Assembly (NCBI GenBank): GCA_001829125.1
Contig: MIAN01000051.1
Span: 7,067-42,450, forward strand
From: Spirochaetes bacterium GWB1_27_13
GTDB lineage: Bacteria > Spirochaetota > GWE2-31-10 > MWDO01
Length of the DNA: 35,384 nucleotides
Reading direction: 5' to 3'
The stretch's first letter is position 1. Each line of letters opens with the position of its first letter. Below the pieces are notes generated by a model. The model ran no database searches. It was not told the origin of the DNA and was given only the letters and a program-made list of their open reading frames with translations. Shown here in pieces: positions 33,106 through 35,384 of this stretch. Made by a program: the position numbers and the translations under genes.

Positions 33106-34677
33106 ATGAAAAATTATATATTTTTAATTTTTGTTTCTCTTGCTCTTTTTAGTTGTTCTATTCCACAAGATGGGGCAAAGGGTAATGTTGTTGTTGAGAC
33201 ACCAGCATTAACTTCAAGCATAATGAGAAGTATAACTGGGGTAGATAATGTAACTTTAGATAAAAATAATTTTAGATTTAATATAGTTGTTGAGAATAAT
33301 GGAAAAAGACTTGAATTTTTGCAATTAAAGCAAAATGAAGAAAAGTTAATCAGTGTTCCATCTGGCATTGGTCTTAATTTTTATGTAGGGATTTATTATG
33401 CTAATAAAGATAGTTTTGATGATGTTTACAATGTTTATTTAAGCACTACAAATCAAAAAAATATTGTCGTTCAATCTGGCGAGACAAAAGAAGTTGTGTT
33501 GGATTTAAATTTAAAACAAAAAACAAAAGCCTCAAGTTATTATAATACTCTTTTTGGTAAAGGGAATGTTTCTGGTGGATATATAGCGACGGATAGCTTT
33601 TGTTTTACATATTCACCTTATGAAAATACTAATTCTAAATTTATTGATTACTCAACTGATTTTTTAGAACTAAATGCTGGTTTTACTGTAACTGGAAAAG
33701 GGATTGTTGCAAAGGTAAAAGACCCAGATGGTCTTAATTATTGGCATATTCAACCTGATGGTATAAGAAGGAGTAGTTCTGGAAATTCTAACTTTTCCGT
33801 TCTTAACTTATCAGATTTAAAAAATTATTCAGAAAAACTTGGTAAGATAAATAATATAGGTTCTTTTTTTGTGGATATTTTTGGTGGAAGATACTATTAT
33901 TTTCTAAATTATGGTGATGGTTATCTTGCACTAAATTACAACTCATTGGCAAATCCAAATACATGGTCTGGAATAGGTGAAATAAGTTTAGATATTTTTA
34001 GTTCTATATATCCAAATGAGCCTTTTTTACTTGATGTTAAACAGGATGAACTAAATCCATTGTGGATATTTTTTGCAACAAAAATTGGTCTTTACTATGT
34101 TAGTGATTCTACACTTTCAAAATTCGCTACAAGTGATAAAGAAAAAGCTATAAATGAGTTTAAAAAATTAATTAGATTAAAAAATCCAGATAATCCTAAA
34201 GAAAGTATTCTTATTAGGGCAATAAAAATAGTTGATAATAAGATTTATCTTGGTTCAAGGGACGGCGTTTTTTCTATTGACAGAAACACTTCTGAGTGGA
34301 ATAAATTTATTACTGACCCAACAAGTGATATTTCTATTTTTCCTTATGATAAGATTAAAAAAGAAGGAGATCTTGATAATGAGCCAGTATTAAACGTTGG
34401 TTATGATGATACTTCTAAGGGTAAAGTTCTAATTATGTATTCTTCAAAAAAAGTAATATTTAAAAATCTTACTAATGGAAAAACGGATATTTTGTCTGTA
34501 TGGGATGGGCTTCCTTTTATCTCAGAAAAATACAAAGATAATGTGAATCTAATTGATTACTCTTTATATGATTTAGCACCTATAAATTTTGTCTTATGGG
34601 ATAGTAAAAATTCGAGATATTGGATTGGTACAAAATTTGGTTTGGCTTCTGTAAATATCAATGATTTAGATATTTAA
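33106..34677 (+). CDS. Lipoprotein with propeller-like repeats
   Basis: This 523 aa protein starts at the ATG at 33106, where GGAGG lies five bases upstream. The first residues, KNYIFLIFVSLALFSC, form a lipoprotein signal with lipobox LFSC and acylated Cys17. The N-terminal part (about 25-160) looks like a beta-sandwich with VVVETPALTSSIMRSITG. The rest carries motifs of the two-component-regulator-propeller type: NPLWIFFATKIGLYYVS, KIYLGSRDGVFSIDRNT and SRYWIGTKFGLASVNIND. These suggest a beta-propeller domain exposed in the periplasm or at the surface. The gene lies between the FecR gene and a CHASE2 sensor, so all three may form one sensory or envelope module; this is inferred from order only. 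No enzymatic residues are evident. Confidence 0.8.
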   Translation: MKNYIFLIFVSLALFSCSIPQDGAKGNVVVETPALTSSIMRSITGVDNVTLDKNNFRFNIVVENNGKRLEFLQLKQNEEKLISVPSGIGLNFYVGIYYANKDSFDDVYNVYLSTTNQKNIVVQSGETKEVVLDLNLKQKTKASSYYNTLFGKGNVSGGYIATDSFCFTYSPYENTNSKFIDYSTDFLELNAGFTVTGKGIVAKVKDPDGLNYWHIQPDGIRRSSSGNSNFSVLNLSDLKNYSEKLGKINNIGSFFVDIFGGRYYYFLNYGDGYLALNYNSLANPNTWSGIGEISLDIFSSIYPNEPFLLDVKQDELNPLWIFFATKIGLYYVSDSTLSKFATSDKEKAINEFKKLIRLKNPDNPKESILIRAIKIVDNKIYLGSRDGVFSIDRNTSEWNKFITDPTSDISIFPYDKIKKEGDLDNEPVLNVGYDDTSKGKVLIMYSSKKVIFKNLTNGKTDILSVWDGLPFISEKYKDNVNLIDYSLYDLAPINFVLWDSKNSRYWIGTKFGLASVNINDLDI

Positions 34678-34688
34678 GGAACAGGGGT

Positions 34689-34738
34689 AGGTATTCTCTG
34701 ACAAATTCCAACCTTGAGTAGATACCTTTGTTTTTTTG
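34689..34738 (+). terminator. Possible terminator after the lipoprotein gene
   Basis: AGGTAT (34689-34694) can pair with ATACCT (34722-34727), followed by a T-rich tract to 34738. The loop is long (27 bases) and the stem short, so this is tentative. Confidence 0.4.
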
Positions 34739-34765
34739 CTTAATTAAATAACTTGGGGGCAAAAA

Positions 34766-35384
34766 ATTAAAAAACATATAAAAAAATTAATTAGTGATAA
34801 GACTGCTCAAAAGGTGATTATTTACTCTGTTTCTTTTATTTTTTCTTTTATAGTTGTTGTAACTCCTTTGTATGATTTTATTGATAATTCGAGCTATGAT
34901 TTGTTTTGTTCTTTTTTTAAAAGAAGTATAAAAGAAAATGAAAGCTTAGTTTTAGTAGATATAGACGATAATTCTATGAGTAAAGATTTTCTTCCATATA
35001 GCTGGCCTTGGCCTCGATTTTTACACGGAGATGCCGTTGAAGTTATGGCTGATTTTGGAGCAAGGGCTGTAATATTTGATATTGAGTTTATGGGAAAAAG
35101 TAGTGCCAGCGTAAATTATGATCAAGTCAATGAGCTAAAGAAAAATATTCAAAATAATTTTCAATCTATTTTTGAGGATTTTACTCAATTTACAGGTTCT
35201 ATTTCAAAAAATAAAGAGATGCAAAGAGATTTAAATCCTACATGGAATGCTTTTAATGAAAAATTAACTGATTATTACTTTAAAATTGAAACAAATTTAA
35301 ATAAAGCAACAGAAGACAATGATAATTATTTTGGTAAAAGAATTAGATATGCAGGAAATGTTTTTGGAACTGTTAGTCTTGATT
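34766..35384 (+). CDS. CHASE2-domain sensor protein, probably adenylate/guanylate cyclase (3' end outside window, ATT start)
   Basis: The frame is open from 34748 to the right edge. After a basic start (KKHIKKLISDKTAQK) and a membrane helix (VIIYSVSFIFSFIVVV), the CHASE2 sensor begins: SLVLVDIDDNSMSKDF, YSWPWPRFLHGDAVEVM and GARAVIFDIEFMG are classic. CHASE2 is an extracytoplasmic sensor normally followed by three helices and a cyclase, kinase or diguanylate cyclase output, which lies beyond the window. The only start well placed after the strong GGGGG (34755-34759) is ATT at 34766, six bases on. The alternatives are GTG at 34814 without a ribosome site, or an ATG at 34977 that would cut off the first helix and sensor start. 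FecR neighbours support a cyclase, but that is inference. Confidence 0.82.
   Translation, partial: MKKHIKKLISDKTAQKVIIYSVSFIFSFIVVVTPLYDFIDNSSYDLFCSFFKRSIKENESLVLVDIDDNSMSKDFLPYSWPWPRFLHGDAVEVMADFGARAVIFDIEFMGKSSASVNYDQVNELKKNIQNNFQSIFEDFTQFTGSISKNKEMQRDLNPTWNAFNEKLTDYYFKIETNLNKATEDNDNYFGKRIRYAGNVFGTVSLD

Noticed and set aside
1-35384. tRNA, rRNA, integrase and transposase genes
   Set aside because: I looked for typical tRNA arms and transposase motifs and found none, so no classical mobile element can be claimed.

Overview
The window is very AT-rich (A/T homopolymer runs even inside genes) and gene-dense. It carries Sec signal peptides, a lipoprotein, two predicted outer-membrane barrel proteins, a chemotaxis receptor, SpoIIE/STAS partner switching, a K+-dependent membrane pyrophosphatase and an ion-pumping hydrogenase-related complex. 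This suggests a low-GC, probably anaerobic, motile diderm bacterium. A spirochaete-like lineage is my best guess, but no rRNA or other marker gene is present to prove it.

Left part (1-8372): the 3' end of polyphosphate kinase (ppk) faces a K+-dependent membrane pyrophosphatase (hppA). Between them, on the minus strand, sits a 1365-residue KAP-family P-loop NTPase with an N-terminal adaptor-like helical domain and a SLOG-like Rossmann domain. It looks like an accessory, possibly anti-phage or conflict, gene placed between two phosphate-metabolism genes.

Signalling part (8373-14113): a protein with three receiver domains, a chemotaxis receptor with almost no extracytoplasmic domain, a small stand-alone TIR-like protein, and a membrane SpoIIE-type phosphatase just upstream of the TIR gene. 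A STAS antagonist that could be a phosphatase substrate lies further on (28302-28634), just upstream of an SRAP (YedK/HMCES-like) gene.

Energy part (14440-24526): an HTH-EIIA(Ntr) fusion protein heads an operon of hyfB-, hyfC-, hyfE- and hyfF-like membrane subunits. A minus-strand RetSat/CrtI-like oxidoreductase with its own terminator and promoter region interrupts the locus. It then resumes with a NuoCD-like large subunit and a ferredoxin-NuoB fusion. The large subunit lacks the two CxxC motifs that bind NiFe, so this is an energy-converting hydrogenase-related (Ehr) complex rather than a hydrogenase. A GNAT-family gene is appended at the end.

Right part (25399-35384): a CMD-like protein without the CxxC pair, an XRE regulator, a tyrosine phosphatase, the SRAP and STAS genes, then an envelope run. 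That run holds two predicted barrel proteins around a small secreted protein, a FecR-domain protein, a propeller-like lipoprotein and the start of a CHASE2 sensor protein, whose only well-placed start codon is ATT.

A degenerate 10-bp repeat (consensus about AATCYGTGTT, usually ending GTGTTAT) recurs in intergenic regions and is the main unexplained non-coding structure. The leader of the Ehr operon also shows a long-range stem that I cannot assign to a known RNA class.
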